This document shows, in pieces, positions 6,257-7,529 of a stretch of DNA of 7,529 bases. The first letter of the stretch is position 1. Each line of letters opens with the position of its first letter. Position numbers and translations under genes: made by a program. This stretch comes from Pseudomonadota bacterium (GTDB taxonomy: Bacteria; Pseudomonadota; Alphaproteobacteria; Rhizobiales; Hyphomicrobiaceae): assembly GCA_021812845.1 (NCBI GenBank), contig JAKAML010000059.1, positions 1 to 7,529 on the forward strand, given 5' to 3'. Below the pieces are notes generated by a model. The model did not search any database and was not told the origin of the DNA. It was given only the letters and a program-made list of their open reading frames with translations.

Positions 6257-7529
6257 ATGGCCACAACGACCGAAACGAGCCGGTCCTACGACGTCGTCGT
6301 CGTCGGCGGCGGCCATGCCGGGTGCGAGGCGGCGGCGGTCGCGGGTCGCATGGGCGCGCGAACGGCGCTCGTCACCCATTCCTTCGCCACGGTCGGCGCG
6401 CTGTCCTGCAACCCCGCCATCGGCGGGCTCGGCAAAGGCCACCTGGTGCGTGAGGTCGACGCCCTCGACGGCCTGATCGGGCGCGTGGCCGACGCCGCCG
6501 GGATTCAGTTCCGGCTGCTGAACCGCTCGAAGGGTCCCGCCGTCCAAGGTCCGCGCGCCCAGGTCGATCGCAAACTCTACGCGCGAGCGATGCAGCAGGC
6601 GATCCGCGACACCGCCGGCCTGACCGTGATCGGGTCCGCGGTCGAGGATCTCGTCGTAGTCGAAGCGAGCGGGATCGGCCCGGTTTGCGCCGGGGTCGTC
6701 CTCGGCGATGGGCGGATGCTCGCCGCCGGGGCGGTGGTCTTGACCACCGGGACCTTTCTCGACGGCCTCATCCACATCGGCGACGAGCGCATCCCCGCCG
6801 GGCGCGCCGGAGAGGCGCCGTCGATCGGCCTCAGCCACCGGCTTCATTCCCTCGGGCTCGCCCTGGGCCGGCTCAAGACCGGCACGCCGGCCCGCCTCGA
6901 CGGCCGCACCATCGCCTGGGACCGGCTCGAGATGCAGCCGGGCGACGACCTGCCGGTGCCGTTCTCGGCGCTGACGACGGCGCTCCCCAACCGCCAGATC
7001 TGCTGCGGGATTACAACCACGACCGCCGAGACGCACGCCATCATCCGCGCCAACCTCGGCCGCTCGGCCATGTACTCGGGCCGGATTGCGAGCACCGGGC
7101 CGCGCTATTGCCCCTCGATCGAGGACAAGGTGGTGCGGTTCGCCGACCGCGACGCGCACCAGGTCTTTCTCGAGCCCGAGGGCCTCGACGACGACACGGT
7201 CTATCCCAACGGCGTCTCGACCTCGCTGCCGGCCGACATCCAGGCCGACTTTCTGCGCACCATGCCGGGGCTCGCCGGCGTCGTCGTCCGGCGGCCGGGC
7301 TACGCCATCGAGTACGACTACGTCGATCCGCGCGAGCTCGACGCCGGGCTTGCGGTCAAGCGGCTGCCCGGCCTCTATCTGGCCGGCCAGATCAACGGCA
7401 CCAGCGGCTATGAAGAGGCCGCCTGCCAGGGCATCATGGCCGGCATCAACGCGGCGCTCTATCCCAAGGGTGAGCAACCCTTCGCGTTGAACCGCACCGA
7501 GGCATACACCGGCATCCTCATCGATGACC
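6257..7529 (+). CDS. mnmG: tRNA uridine-5-carboxymethylaminomethyl modification enzyme MnmG (GidA), partial at right edge
   Basis: MnmG is the FAD- and NADH-dependent partner of MnmE in wobble-uridine modification. 424 codons are present, with no stop or frameshift, before the window ends; the full protein is usually about 620-630 residues, so the C-terminal helical domain that contacts MnmE lies outside. Visible motifs are the FAD-binding [14 protein letters not shown] (13-26), the family signature [13 protein letters not shown] (50-62), [15 protein letters not shown] (91-105), the second signature [14 protein letters not shown] (274-287), and [16 protein letters not shown] (377-392). ATG 6257 is the best start: it leaves a 10-residue lead-in to the first FAD strand, as in homologues. 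AGGA at 6250-6253 is only 3 bases away, so the ribosome site is poor. It follows mnmE by 128 bases containing parS. Confidence 0.97.
   Translation, partial: MATTTETSRSYDVVVVGGGHAGCEAAAVAGRMGARTALVTHSFATVGALSCNPAIGGLGKGHLVREVDALDGLIGRVADAAGIQFRLLNRSKGPAVQGPRAQVDRKLYARAMQQAIRDTAGLTVIGSAVEDLVVVEASGIGPVCAGVVLGDGRMLAAGAVVLTTGTFLDGLIHIGDERIPAGRAGEAPSIGLSHRLHSLGLALGRLKTGTPARLDGRTIAWDRLEMQPGDDLPVPFSALTTALPNRQICCGITTTTAETHAIIRANLGRSAMYSGRIASTGPRYCPSIEDKVVRFADRDAHQVFLEPEGLDDDTVYPNGVSTSLPADIQADFLRTMPGLAGVVVRRPGYAIEYDYVDPRELDAGLAVKRLPGLYLAGQINGTSGYEEAACQGIMAGINAALYPKGEQPFALNRTEAYTGILIDD

Noticed and set aside
4569..6266. Long minus-strand open frame antisense to mnmE (565 codons)
   Set aside because: The plus strand encodes an intact MnmE with all signature motifs; the opposite frame has low-complexity G/R/D-rich translation and no motif.
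6143..7477. Minus-strand open frame antisense to mnmG (444 codons)
   Set aside because: It mirrors the intact MnmG frame; its composition is typical of a GC-rich shadow frame.

Overview
This window reads as chromosomal DNA of a GC-rich alphaproteobacterium, probably near the replication origin. The evidence is a conserved alphaproteobacterial gene order (hemJ, rho, mnmE, mnmG), G/C-ending codon use, and a perfect parS core between mnmE and mnmG. The genus cannot be told from the sequence. In this lineage the order normally continues into rsmG, parA and parB, which would lie just past the right edge.

Layout: (1) 1-1080 is visibly less GC-rich than the rest. It holds one gene for a 243-residue protein made of two TIR domains, preceded by about 300 bases of leader or promoter DNA. 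(2) 1081-1210 is a junction zone with a 9-bp inverted repeat, after which composition rises sharply. (3) 1212-3256 carries hemJ (protoporphyrinogen oxidase, haem synthesis) and rho (transcription termination factor). rho has a C-rich leader of about 180 bases, suggestive of autoregulation. (4) 3252-3434 holds a hairpin over the rho stop codon, a REP/BIME-like inverted repeat pair and a further palindrome. (5) 3539-4474 on the minus strand is a sterol desaturase/fatty acid hydroxylase-family membrane enzyme, inserted between rho and mnmE. (6) 4734-6128 is mnmE, then a 128-base spacer with parS, then the first 424 codons of mnmG, which runs off the window.

MnmE and MnmG act together to modify the wobble uridine of tRNAs. 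HemJ and Rho are housekeeping functions. The TIR-TIR gene and the desaturase-family gene are the accessory elements. The TIR-TIR gene is the best candidate for something poorly described: it has two intact W-x3-E motifs, no visible sensor domain, and sits at a compositional boundary beside a core locus. Any partner gene would lie upstream of base 1 and cannot be assessed here. Other points worth a look are a short run of A/T-ending codons inside rho, the C-rich rho leader, the parS site, and a non-canonical G4 motif in MnmE.
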